Shown here one piece after another: positions 1 through 6,233 of a stretch of 8,582 nucleotides of DNA (its first letter is position 1; each line of letters begins with the position of its first letter). The notes beneath the pieces were generated by a model. It saw nothing but the letters and a program-made list of their open reading frames with translations. It made no database searches and was not told where the DNA came from. The position numbers and the translations under genes were made by a program. Source of the DNA: an uncultured Saprospiraceae bacterium (GTDB lineage Bacteria; Bacteroidota; Bacteroidia; Chitinophagales; Saprospiraceae). The stretch is from contig CALHUZ010000110.1 in NCBI GenBank assembly GCA_938039305.1, positions 1 through 8,582 of the forward strand. Direction: 5' to 3'.

Positions 1-266
1 TTGCGATTATATCTTCTTAACTCTGACAGGTAGTATTCTAAGTATGATTTGTAGTTGCGAAAGCTTGCAGGGATATTTCCTTCAAGTAATACTGTGATGA
101 CAATTGGTTCATCATGATTACGCACCATTTGCTCGGCAATGGGATTGAGCGTATAGCGTTTGTCAGGAGTAAGATCTATCTGAGTATCCAACTGAATAGA
201 TAAGGTGATCACCACGAGGAAGATCAAAAACGAAAGCAACACTTTTAAAATAGAATATCGCTTCAT
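1..266 (-). CDS. gldG: GldG, N-terminal 88 residues (gene cut by left window edge)
   Basis: This is the start of the auxiliary membrane subunit of the Gld ABC transporter, a family known from gliding Bacteroidota such as Flavobacterium johnsoniae. The ORF is open from an ATG at 266 to base 1, so the rest lies outside the window. Residues 5-25 form one hydrophobic helix after a short basic start (MKRYS). Then come DLTPDKRYTLNP at 31-42 and VLLEGNIPASF at 59-69, which match the family pattern as I remember it (DLTxDKRYTL, then YLEGDFPAGF). This is the region facing outward ahead of the ABC_transp_aux-type domain. The ATG follows the gldF stop by one base, and an SD-like AAAGGAAG sits 6 bases upstream inside gldF, so the two are almost certainly co-translated. 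The substrate is unknown, and the name does not prove that the organism glides. Confidence 0.85.
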   Translation of the reverse strand, partial: MKRYSILKVLLSFLIFLVVITLSIQLDTQIDLTPDKRYTLNPIAEQMVRNHDEPIVITVLLEGNIPASFRNYKSYLEYYLSELRRYNR

Positions 267-267
267 C

Positions 268-1002
268 TTAAACTTCCTTTGTGTTTAAGCGATAGGCTGC
301 TAACCAAATACACCAAGTGATCAATGCTATAAAGTATATCACAGATGACAATCTTAGAATTCCCCGACCGATCTGATCTGCATGATAAGAAAGACTAAAT
401 CTCTCTATCCAAAAATCCAACCCACCATAGAACATAGCAAGATCACTGATCAAGCTAATGCCAGTATATATCATAAAGCAAAGCGCTACTGATAATATAA
501 AAGCAGCAGCCGTCTGCTGAACATATGCGGTAATGCAAAGTGTAATAGCGATGTAGCAAGCTCCGATACCTATCAAGCCAAGATAAGATCCGATGATCTG
601 ACTAATTGGGAATTCTTGAGGTGTGATGCTCAATTGATAAACAACAAACAGATGGACTGATGTTAATATTAGTACCAAAAGAACAACAGACAAGCCACCA
701 AAAAACTTTGCAATTAAAGCCTTAGTCCAATCTACTTGGAGCGACCTCAATAGTTCTTCAGTACCAAAACGATACTCGTTAGCTAAGAAGCCAACTGTAA
801 ATGCAGGGACTAAGAATAACATGAGATATGAAAAGAACTGAAAGTATAAAGCACTATCAGCTAATCCATAAGATAGATAATTAGAATCTTGAAAGACCCA
901 TAAGAATAGAAAAGCCAATACAATGAGAACGCCTACAGCTAGTAGACCGAACCCATTAGACCAAAAGTCTTTTATTTCTTTTTTTATTAGTGCAGCTATC
1001 AC
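268..1002 (-). CDS. gldF: GldF, ABC-2 type transporter permease
   Basis: This is the integral-membrane permease subunit of the GldA-GldF-GldG ABC transporter in the inner membrane. The 244 residues are very hydrophobic, with about six predicted helices (roughly 16-38, 52-72, 100-122, 136-158, 166-188 and 214-236). The early segment FLANEYRFGTEELLRSLQV follows the ABC-2 permease pattern, a cytoplasmic stretch with the E-x-x-x-G-T-x-E-x-L signature. The length agrees with the usual 240 or so residues of GldF. The start is GTG, placed directly against the gldA stop (TAA then GTG, no gap), which implies coupling to gldA. gldG follows after one base. Assignment to GldF rather than a generic ABC-2 permease rests mainly on the neighbours GldA and GldG. 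The cargo is not known. Confidence 0.85.
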   Translation of the reverse strand: MIAALIKKEIKDFWSNGFGLLAVGVLIVLAFLFLWVFQDSNYLSYGLADSALYFQFFSYLMLFLVPAFTVGFLANEYRFGTEELLRSLQVDWTKALIAKFFGGLSVVLLVLILTSVHLFVVYQLSITPQEFPISQIIGSYLGLIGIGACYIAITLCITAYVQQTAAAFILSVALCFMIYTGISLISDLAMFYGGLDFWIERFSLSYHADQIGRGILRLSSVIYFIALITWCIWLAAYRLNTKEV

Positions 1003-1854
1003 TTAGGTAAACATTTGTTGAAGTGATGAACTGGTCTTATGCATATCCAAGATTTTCAAATCAGATTGCACGATTATATCGAATATATCTGTTCTGACTT
1101 CTCGCTCACTCTCGACTTGGATGATGTATTGAGCAGTTCCGTTTGACATAATATCAATCACACCTTCAATGCTCTTCAATAGTGATTCGTCTATCGAATT
1201 ATTAAGCGTAAGTGTGATGATATATTTGCTTTGATCAGAAGCATTCTGCAGTAGTCGATCTTCTTTTATTTTTCCATCCTGAAGCAGTAATACTCTATCA
1301 CATAGTGCTTCAATCTCTTGCATCAGATGAGATGACAGAATGATGATTTTATCTTTGGCTATAGACTTAATTAAGTTTCTGTATTGTTCGATTTGGATAG
1401 GATCAAGACCATTGATAGGTTCGTCGAGTATGATCACATCTGGGTTGGGCAGTAAAGTTGCGGCAAGCCCTACCCTTTGTCTGAATCCTTTTGATAGCTG
1501 ACTGATTTTCTTTCCAGCAACCTCTTGAAGTCCGACCTTTTCTATGACCCAATCGACAGTGTGTTCCGATGACGATGATCTGATCGATGTGATCCAATCA
1601 AGATATTCTCTAACATACATATGTGGGTAGAGCGGATTGCGTTCGGACATATATCCCACACGATCTCCGTCAATTGAAGTTGCTCCGGTATCAGGAATAT
1701 TGATGCCCGCTAGTATTTTTAGGAGTGTGCTTTTGCCGGCACCATTACGACCAAGAAGTCCGACAATCTCTCCTTGCTCCAGGGATAAGTCTAACTCATC
1801 CAATACGACATTAGAGCCATAAGATTTTGATATGTCTTGCGCCGAAAGTATCAA
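1003..1854 (-). CDS. gldA: GldA, ABC transporter ATP-binding protein
   Basis: This is the ATPase that should power the GldF/GldG membrane subunits. All nucleotide-binding motifs are present: Walker A GRNGAGKST (35-43), a Q-loop region GYMSERNPLY (67-76) with Glu71 at the usual Gln position, signature LSKGF (120-124, a variant of LSGGQ), Walker B VIILDEP (140-146), the D-loop GLD (149-151) and the H-switch His176. The NPLYPHMYVREYL stretch (73-85) is typical of GldA-like ATPases. Residues after about 215 are a C-terminal accessory region ending in SLQQMFT. The start must be the TTG at 1854. An in-frame TGA lies immediately upstream, and the next Met is residue 69, beyond Walker A. This TTG forms a TTGA overlap with the truB stop, so gldA is probably translated by re-initiation after truB. 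A related ATPase of the same ABC-2 group is possible, but adjacent gldF and gldG make GldA the best name. Confidence 0.88.
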   Translation of the reverse strand: MILSAQDISKSYGSNVVLDELDLSLEQGEIVGLLGRNGAGKSTLLKILAGINIPDTGATSIDGDRVGYMSERNPLYPHMYVREYLDWITSIRSSSSEHTVDWVIEKVGLQEVAGKKISQLSKGFRQRVGLAATLLPNPDVIILDEPINGLDPIQIEQYRNLIKSIAKDKIIILSSHLMQEIEALCDRVLLLQDGKIKEDRLLQNASDQSKYIITLTLNNSIDESLLKSIEGVIDIMSNGTAQYIIQVESEREVRTDIFDIIVQSDLKILDMHKTSSSLQQMFT

Positions 1855-2591
1855 TCAGCTATTTGTTTAGGAAGGTGATCCATCTGTTCTAAAAACTCAT
1901 CTATAGTTATTGCATCTTCAACGCTATAATCACCGATCAAGGTACGTCTCAGCCCAGATAGGTGTCCTCCTGTTTTGAGAAACTGTCCTATGTCATTAGC
2001 TAATGTTCGGATGTATGTACCTTTGCTACAACTTACATCTATTTCAAGTGTAGTCTCAGAACTCTTTTCTATTTGTAGGTCATAGATATTGACTTCTCTG
2101 GGTTGACGCTTTATCTCTACACCTTTTCGTGCTAAATGATAGAGCGCTTGGCCATTCACTTTAATGGCTGAATACATCGGAGGCAACTGAGAGATGGTCC
2201 CTGAGAACTCTGCTTTAACCGCTTTAATATCATCTGCTGTTATTTCCTTATTTGGATAGTAGACATGAGGCAGTGTCTCTCGATCTAAAGAAGGAGTATC
2301 TGTACCCAATGTCACTTGGCCTTTATATCCCTTTTGTTGTGCTACTATAGTATCTATTTGCTTTGTATATCTTCCTATACAGATGATCAAAAGCCCGGTC
2401 GCAAGTGGATCTAAAGTCCCAGCGTGTCCTACTTTGAATTTTTTAACCTCTAAGTATTTGCGGATCTTGTATCTGAGTTTGTTGACTACATCGAAAGAGG
2501 TCCATTCGAGCGGTTTATCTACAAGGATCATCGCTCCTTCATGCAGAAAAGCTTCAGTTATAGGTTGGTGCTTGGTGACTATGTTAACCAT
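1851..2591 (-). CDS. truB: tRNA pseudouridine(55) synthase TruB
   Basis: TruB converts uridine 55 in the T-loop of tRNA to pseudouridine in the cytoplasm. From the ATG at 2591 it has 246 residues. Near the N terminus is the family motif ILVDKPLEWTSFDVVNKLR (22-40). The catalytic motif GHAGTLDPLATG follows, with the nucleophile Asp61. Further on are LPPMYSAIKVNGQALY and CSKGTYIRTLANDIG, both standard TruB blocks, and the protein ends in the short C-terminal region usual for Bacteroidota. A longer reading from a TTG at 2606 would add five residues. I prefer the ATG, which overlaps the uppP stop by 8 bases (ATGGTTAA). The 3' end overlaps the gldA start (TTGA). TruB is the only RNA enzyme in an operon of membrane proteins, an arrangement I recall from other Bacteroidota. 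Confidence 0.96.
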   Translation of the reverse strand: MVNIVTKHQPITEAFLHEGAMILVDKPLEWTSFDVVNKLRYKIRKYLEVKKFKVGHAGTLDPLATGLLIICIGRYTKQIDTIVAQQKGYKGQVTLGTDTPSLDRETLPHVYYPNKEITADDIKAVKAEFSGTISQLPPMYSAIKVNGQALYHLARKGVEIKRQPREVNIYDLQIEKSSETTLEIDVSCSKGTYIRTLANDIGQFLKTGGHLSGLRRTLIGDYSVEDAITIDEFLEQMDHLPKQIAD

Positions 2592-3381
2592 AGTGATAAA
2601 AGCCAATCACTAATAAACCAACGGATATACAGTAGTACGCGAAGTATTTGAGTCCATATGTCTGAACCAGTTTGATCATCCAGGTACAAGCTATGACGCC
2701 CACCACGAATGAAGAAACCAATGCTACCATAATAGGTAAACCAGAACCAGCTGAAACCACAAAGTCACCTGACATGACATCTAATAGTAACTTACCTAGG
2801 ATAACAGGAAGTACCATTAAAAAGGAGAACCTGGCAGCATTCTTCTTTCCTACTCCAAGCATCAAGGCTATGGCTATCGTCATGCCACTACGTGAGACAC
2901 CTGGCATGATTGCTACTGCTTGAGCGATACCTATCAATAGGGCTTTCTTCCAGCCTACTAGGCCATCCTGATCCTTTATATTTGGCGTAAGCCATAGGAC
3001 AATACCAGTGAATATTAATGAAGCACCAACCATCCAAAGTCCACCACTAAACAACTCTTCAATCTTATCTTCAAATGCCAATCCAATCACCAATGCTGGA
3101 ATCATCGATACAATGATCTCAAGGGCTAACCTCGTGTCATCTGACCACTTAAACTGAATGATATCTGAGAGAATAGCCCAAACATCTTTGCGGAAGACAT
3201 ACAGAATGCTTAAGGCAGTACCTGCATGTACCAAAACGACCATAGTTAGATCTGAATCTACACTTTGAGATGATCCTAAGAAGTAATTCATGATCTCAAG
3301 ATGTCCACTGCTACTGACGGGTAGAAATTCAGTCAGTCCCTGTATGACCCCAAGGATAAGAGACCTGAGTATGTCTGTCAT
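2584..3381 (-). CDS. uppP: Undecaprenyl-diphosphatase UppP (BacA)
   Basis: This inner-membrane enzyme removes one phosphate from undecaprenyl diphosphate, recycling the lipid carrier for peptidoglycan and other envelope polymers, and commonly confers bacitracin tolerance. The 265 residues match the family length, with many hydrophobic helices. The first catalytic block QGLTEFLPVSSSGHL (14-28) holds the (E/Q)xxxE motif as Gln14 and Glu18, plus the Ser cluster and His27. The second block PGVSRSG (160-166) supplies Arg164. The C terminus is a final helix ending in GFYHYG. The ATG start is 12 bases after the DUF3098 stop. That spacer contains a small perfect inverted repeat, CTGAT-A-ATCAG at 3382-3392. 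The stop overlaps the truB start. Neighbouring ftsX suggests coordination of carrier recycling with division-site wall remodelling, which is inference. Confidence 0.97.
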   Translation of the reverse strand: MTDILRSLILGVIQGLTEFLPVSSSGHLEIMNYFLGSSQSVDSDLTMVVLVHAGTALSILYVFRKDVWAILSDIIQFKWSDDTRLALEIIVSMIPALVIGLAFEDKIEELFSGGLWMVGASLIFTGIVLWLTPNIKDQDGLVGWKKALLIGIAQAVAIMPGVSRSGMTIAIALMLGVGKKNAARFSFLMVLPVILGKLLLDVMSGDFVVSAGSGLPIMVALVSSFVVGVIACTWMIKLVQTYGLKYFAYYCISVGLLVIGFYHYG

Positions 3382-3393
3382 CTGATAATCAGC

Positions 3394-3711
3394 TTACTTG
3401 AAGATAGCATACACCTCAATACCTAATCCGATCAATATAATCATCGGAGCAAGTGTGATTCTACGAAAGCTGTATATGAGACTATCATCCCATACATCTG
3501 CACTTGGCATAGATCCACCTGACATCAGTATCATTCCTAAAGCTATAAATGCCAGTCCGATGAACATCCATTTGAAGTTGTCTTTTTCGAAAAGCATCGC
3601 TGCTGGTGCACTTGATTTAGAGGACTGCTTTCTTTTAGACACAGTAGGTGTCACCTTTACTTTCTTAGCAGTTTTGCCGATTACTTTTTTCTTTTTATCT
3701 GAGGTACTCAC
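3394..3711 (-). CDS. DUF3098 family small membrane protein
   Basis: A 105-residue protein of unknown function that I recognise as the DUF3098 family of Bacteroidota. The first 40 residues are a Lys/Ser/Thr-rich, probably disordered cytoplasmic tail (KKKK at 6-9, about 14 Lys in all). Two hydrophobic helices follow (about 47-63 and 86-104), joined by a short conserved-looking link: FIALGMILMSGG at 55-66, Pro69, then SFRRITLAPMIILIGLGIEVYAI at 81-103 (quoted in part: SFRRITLAP). With a basic N terminus, both ends should face the cytoplasm. The start is GTG at 3711, which overlaps the ftsX stop as GTGA, so translation is probably coupled to FtsX. uppP follows after 12 bases. The fixed place between ftsX and uppP suggests a partner or regulator of one of them, but the sequence shows no catalytic motif. 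Confidence 0.85.
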   Translation of the reverse strand: MSTSDKKKKVIGKTAKKVKVTPTVSKRKQSSKSSAPAAMLFEKDNFKWMFIGLAFIALGMILMSGGSMPSADVWDDSLIYSFRRITLAPMIILIGLGIEVYAIFK

Positions 3712-4532
3712 TGTGTTATCGAAAGATTGAGATTAGCAAAATATGACTTCAAACCTTGATGTGTCACCAGAGCATGTGATCCGATGACAAGTACAAGCAT
3801 AGCCACTATAGATATAATACTCTGCAAGAACGTGATTTCTAAACCATCGAGCAACGTATTATTAATAAATATAATGTTAATCAGCATAAAGACAGCGGCT
3901 ATGGCGGCACTTATGCTTCCCCATTTGGTAGACCAAGCTACACGGGCATTGATTATTTTGTCCTCATCTGAGCCAGCAATTGATAAAATGCGGATGTCCT
4001 GAGAGTATGCACGTAGGTCTCGTTTGATGCGCAAAGAAAGGATAACAAGAGCTCCTAATAAGAATAGAAATCCCATAATCAGTATGCCCCATCTCACGCG
4101 TCCTAATGAGTCAGGTAAAGTTTCCATCAATGTGCGATCATAATAGACATTCTCGATGCCTTTGATTTCTAAGAGGTCTTGTTTGAAGCCCTCAATGGTC
4201 TCCAGTTTTAGTCCTTTTGTTTCGAAAGTGATAATATCGAGAAATGGGTTGTCTGCCATATAGGCAAGCTCAGGCATGTCCGCTTTCATCGTTGCTAAAG
4301 CTTGATCGGCACTTATCAGTTTGATAGAGCTCTCATCGACTTGTTCTACATCTTTCAGTAGGCTTTCTGCCGTGATTCGTTGCCCAGGCATGATGTTTTT
4401 AGACATTTCAGCGACGAAGACTGCGCTTGACTGTATGTCTGAGTGAGCTGTTAGCGCCTTCATCATTAGACTTATCGATATACCCACTATTGTGGATAAG
4501 ATGACATTCATGATGATTCTGTTGATTTTCAT
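3708..4532 (-). CDS. ftsX: FtsX-like cell-division ABC transporter permease
   Basis: FtsX is the membrane half of FtsEX, which uses ATP hydrolysis to switch on peptidoglycan hydrolases at the division site instead of moving a substrate. From the ATG at 4532 the protein has 274 residues in the FtsX layout: a short cytoplasmic start, one helix (6-24), an extracytoplasmic domain (about 27-147), then three helices (149-168, about 204-226 and 235-258). The outer domain carries the family-like ISADQALATM (73-82) and DNPFLDIITFE (94-104). After helix 2, RAYSQDIRILSIAGSDEDKI (174-193) corresponds to the FtsX R-x-E-I-x-x-x-x-x-x-G-A-x-x-x-x-I region. A TTG six bases upstream (4538) would add Leu/Met-Pro only, and I chose the ATG. 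It is the first gene of the operon. The ATPase FtsE is not encoded next to it; GldA downstream is a different ATPase type. The protein is divergent overall, but domain order and motifs agree. Confidence 0.88.
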   Translation of the reverse strand: MKINRIIMNVILSTIVGISISLMMKALTAHSDIQSSAVFVAEMSKNIMPGQRITAESLLKDVEQVDESSIKLISADQALATMKADMPELAYMADNPFLDIITFETKGLKLETIEGFKQDLLEIKGIENVYYDRTLMETLPDSLGRVRWGILIMGFLFLLGALVILSLRIKRDLRAYSQDIRILSIAGSDEDKIINARVAWSTKWGSISAAIAAVFMLINIIFINNTLLDGLEITFLQSIISIVAMLVLVIGSHALVTHQGLKSYFANLNLSITQ

Positions 4533-4540
4533 AGGCAATT

Positions 4541-4559
4541 AGGAACGTTGTCCGCTCCT
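4541..4559 (-). promoter_or_regulatory. Hairpin in the ftsX 5' leader
   Basis: Read on the minus strand the sequence is AGGAGCG-GACAA-CGTTCCT. As RNA this gives a seven-pair stem (six Watson-Crick pairs and one G-U) with a five-base loop. On the plus strand the same site has an A-C mismatch, so the structure favours the ftsX transcript. It ends 8 bases before the ftsX ATG. It could affect ribosome access or act as a protein-binding site. No family is recognised, and a chance stem is possible. Confidence 0.35.
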
Positions 4560-4560
4560 G

Positions 4561-4568
4561 CAAATATT
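4561..4568 (-). promoter_or_regulatory. Possible -7 element of the ftsX operon promoter
   Basis: The minus strand reads AATATTTG inside an AT-rich run (TATAATATTTG), one mismatch from the Bacteroidota -7 consensus TAnnTTTG. Transcription would start about 20 bases before the ftsX ATG. No clear TTG at the -33 position is present, so this is a weak call supported mainly by its place ahead of the operon. Confidence 0.25.
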
Positions 4569-4645
4569 ATAAAATTAACCATATATAATCTTCTAATATG
4601 TATATCAGTGGGATATAATGCCCCAAAATCACTGAAAACAGGTAA

Positions 4646-4674
4646 TTGTCAAATGGAGATAAGTCCTATATTGT
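4646..4674 (+). promoter_or_regulatory. Candidate promoter of the first barrel-protein gene
   Basis: TTG (4646-4648), an 18-base spacer, then TATATTGT (4667-4674) resemble the Bacteroidota -33/-7 pair (TTG, then TAnnTTTG) with correct spacing. The start site would fall near 4681, leaving a leader of about 37 bases that is A-rich and has no Shine-Dalgarno sequence, as is usual in this phylum. Confidence 0.4.
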
Positions 4675-4717
4675 GAGCTTAATCTAACACTTTAACCAAA
4701 TACAAATCAGTAACAGT

Positions 4718-5188
4718 ATGAAAAGAATAGTGACAATTATAGCTTGCGTATTCGCATTTAGCTTTGCGGCAGAAGCTCAGTTTAAATTTGGAGCACATGC
4801 TCAATTACTCACTGGAGGAGGTGGCTCTTTTGGTGTTGGAGCAAGAGGACACTACCAGATCAATGATGACTTTGCAGGTCAAGCATCTTTCACGTATTAC
4901 CTTGAAGATTATACTGCATGGGCTTTGGATTTGGACGTTCATTACAGCGGGTTTGACTTAGGTGATGTAGAGTCATTTAGTTTAACGCCGTTTGCAGGAT
5001 TAAACATTTACAACGTAAGTGTTGATACAGGACTTCCTGGTTTTGACTTCGGGCTTTCATCTACTAACATAAATGTAGGAATCAATGGAACCATGCCTTT
5101 AAGTGGAAGACTGTCCTTGTTCGTAGAACCCAAATTAGTTCTTGGTAGCGGAAGTGGCTTTGTACTTACAGCGGGAGTATATTTCTAA
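4718..5188 (+). CDS. Small outer-membrane beta-barrel protein, paralogue 1
   Basis: A 156-residue secreted protein, probably a small beta-barrel of about eight strands in the outer membrane (136 residues after cleavage, similar in size to OmpX-type barrels). Residues 1-20 are a Sec signal peptide (MKRIVTIIACVFAFSFAAEA), cut before Gln21. The mature part alternates hydrophobic and polar residues and ends in GVYF, whose C-terminal Phe is the usual barrel-insertion signal. Conserved blocks shared with the protein at 7741-8223 are EAQFKFG, GGGGxxGVG, FAGQxSxTY, DLDxHYxGF, PFxGxN, NVGxNG and EPKLxLG. Compared with its paralogue it has a longer loop around 98-118 (VSVDTGLPGFDFGLSSTN) and a shorter first glycine-rich loop. 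It appears monocistronic: its own promoter candidate lies upstream and a strong terminator downstream. The function is unknown; it could be a structural porin-like or adhesin-type barrel. Confidence 0.8.
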   Translation: MKRIVTIIACVFAFSFAAEAQFKFGAHAQLLTGGGGSFGVGARGHYQINDDFAGQASFTYYLEDYTAWALDLDVHYSGFDLGDVESFSLTPFAGLNIYNVSVDTGLPGFDFGLSSTNINVGINGTMPLSGRLSLFVEPKLVLGSGSGFVLTAGVYF

Positions 5189-5238
5189 GTGATAGCGATT
5201 GTATAACGAATCGTAATATCCAGAATAAGATTTATTTG

Positions 5239-5266
5239 AAGAGGCGTCTTTTTAGACGCCTCTTTT
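5239..5266 (+). terminator. Intrinsic terminator after the first barrel gene
   Basis: A perfect 11-base-pair stem (AAGAGGCGTCT, loop TTTT, AGACGCCTCTT; 5239-5264) runs straight into a short T tract (five T in the last six bases). It lies 50 bases after the barrel gene stop and before the phosphodiesterase gene. The T tract is on the plus strand only, so it terminates rightward transcription and makes the barrel gene a separate unit. Confidence 0.93.
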
Positions 5267-5314
5267 AGTTCTAAGAGTGCTGATACTCATTTGGATTCTA
5301 CTTACCTTCGAAGC

Positions 5315-6220
5315 ATGATGCGTATACTTCTACTTATAACACTACTTACAACTCTAACTATGTGCCAGAAGAAAGCTCCAGAGGCCTCAGTTGAAAAGGT
5401 ATTTGACGTCCAGGGTCATCGCGGATGTAGAGGACTTTTTCCAGAGAATACACTACCAGCATTTATGAAGGCCTTAGAGTTAAATGTAAATACACTCGAG
5501 TTAGATCTTGCAGTCTCTAAGGACAAGGTCTTAGTTGTCTCTCATGAGCCCTACTTCAGAGCTGGGCTTAGTATCGCACCAGATGGTGTCGCGGTTACGG
5601 AAGAGGATCAACTGAATCACAATATTTATGAGATGGACTATGAAGAAGTCAAGACCTACGATGTGGGTTCTTTGATGGATAGTAAACATCCGCTGCGAGA
5701 AAACTTGAAGACTTTTAAGCCAGACTTACATACAGTGATCAATCAAGCTAGGTCATTCGCTCATTCATATCAGCGGCCAGTTCCTGATTTTAATATAGAG
5801 ATCAAGCGAAATCCAAAGTATGATAACATCTATCATCCAGGCGTTGAGGAGTTTGTTAATCTCACCTTAGCTGCGGTTAGAGAAGGTGGTATTCATCAAG
5901 AAACCGTCATACAATCATTTGACCTCGAGTCATTAAGACTTGTGAAATCAAAAGATCCTCAGATACGAACAGCATTGCTCATTGAAAATGAAAAAGGAGC
6001 AGATGCTAATATCAAAGAACTTGGCTTTAAGCCAGATATATATAGCTGTTACTTTAAGCTCCTGACTAAAGAAGAGGTTGAATTATGTCATAGCATAGGA
6101 GTTAAGGTAATTCCTTGGACTGTCAATAGTAATGAAGACATTCAAGCTATGGTCGATCTTGGAGTAGATGGCATCATATCAGACTATCCAGATAGAGTGA
6201 TTTCTATAGTTAGAATTTAG
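5315..6220 (+). CDS. Glycerophosphodiester phosphodiesterase, probable lipoprotein
   Basis: This enzyme hydrolyses glycerophosphodiesters to glycerol 3-phosphate and an alcohol, usually to reclaim phospholipid head groups. I start it at the ATG at 5315 (301 residues); a TTG at 5291 would add eight residues ahead of the signal and is less likely. Residues 1-16 are hydrophobic and end in LTM before Cys17, a lipobox with an unusual Met at -1, so the protein is probably lipid-anchored outside the cytoplasm. The catalytic set is intact: HRG (His35, Arg36), PENT (Glu44), LELD (Glu62 and Asp64, metal ligands) and SHEP (His77). Later blocks are FNIEIK, QSFDLESLRLV, IPWTVN and DGIISDYPDRV, all typical of the TIM-barrel family. 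The length is normal. The next gene starts 13 bases later, so the two form one unit. QKK after the cysteine only partly resembles the Q-K-acidic surface-export signal reported for Capnocytophaga. Confidence 0.93.
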   Translation: MMRILLLITLLTTLTMCQKKAPEASVEKVFDVQGHRGCRGLFPENTLPAFMKALELNVNTLELDLAVSKDKVLVVSHEPYFRAGLSIAPDGVAVTEEDQLNHNIYEMDYEEVKTYDVGSLMDSKHPLRENLKTFKPDLHTVINQARSFAHSYQRPVPDFNIEIKRNPKYDNIYHPGVEEFVNLTLAAVREGGIHQETVIQSFDLESLRLVKSKDPQIRTALLIENEKGADANIKELGFKPDIYSCYFKLLTKEEVELCHSIGVKVIPWTVNSNEDIQAMVDLGVDGIISDYPDRVISIVRI

Positions 6221-6233
6221 AAAGAACTCAATT

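Noticed and set aside
2592..2606. TruB start at a TTG at 2606 (five extra residues)
   Set aside because: An ATG at 2591 gives a normal start overlapping the uppP stop by 8 bases, and the added residues do not resemble the TruB N terminus.
1637..2923. Plus-strand open frames opposite gldA, truB and uppP
   Set aside because: Their translations are low in recognisable motifs and lie wholly within strongly supported minus-strand genes, so they are antisense shadows.
3382..3392. CTGAT-A-ATCAG inverted repeat in the gap before uppP
   Set aside because: As RNA only four pairs with a three-base loop can form, and such short repeats are common by chance. It is noted under uppP but not called as a site.
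4533..4538. FtsX start at a TTG at 4538
   Set aside because: It adds only two residues; the ATG at 4532 is adjacent and stronger.
5303..5310. TACCTTCG as the promoter of the phosphodiesterase gene
   Set aside because: Transcription would start at or within the start codon, there is no -33 partner, and the match is imperfect. The real promoter between 5267 and 5314 was not identified.
5291..5314. Phosphodiesterase start at a TTG at 5291
   Set aside because: It would put DSTYLRS in front of a well-formed lipoprotein signal; two ATG codons at 5315 and 5318 start right at the signal.
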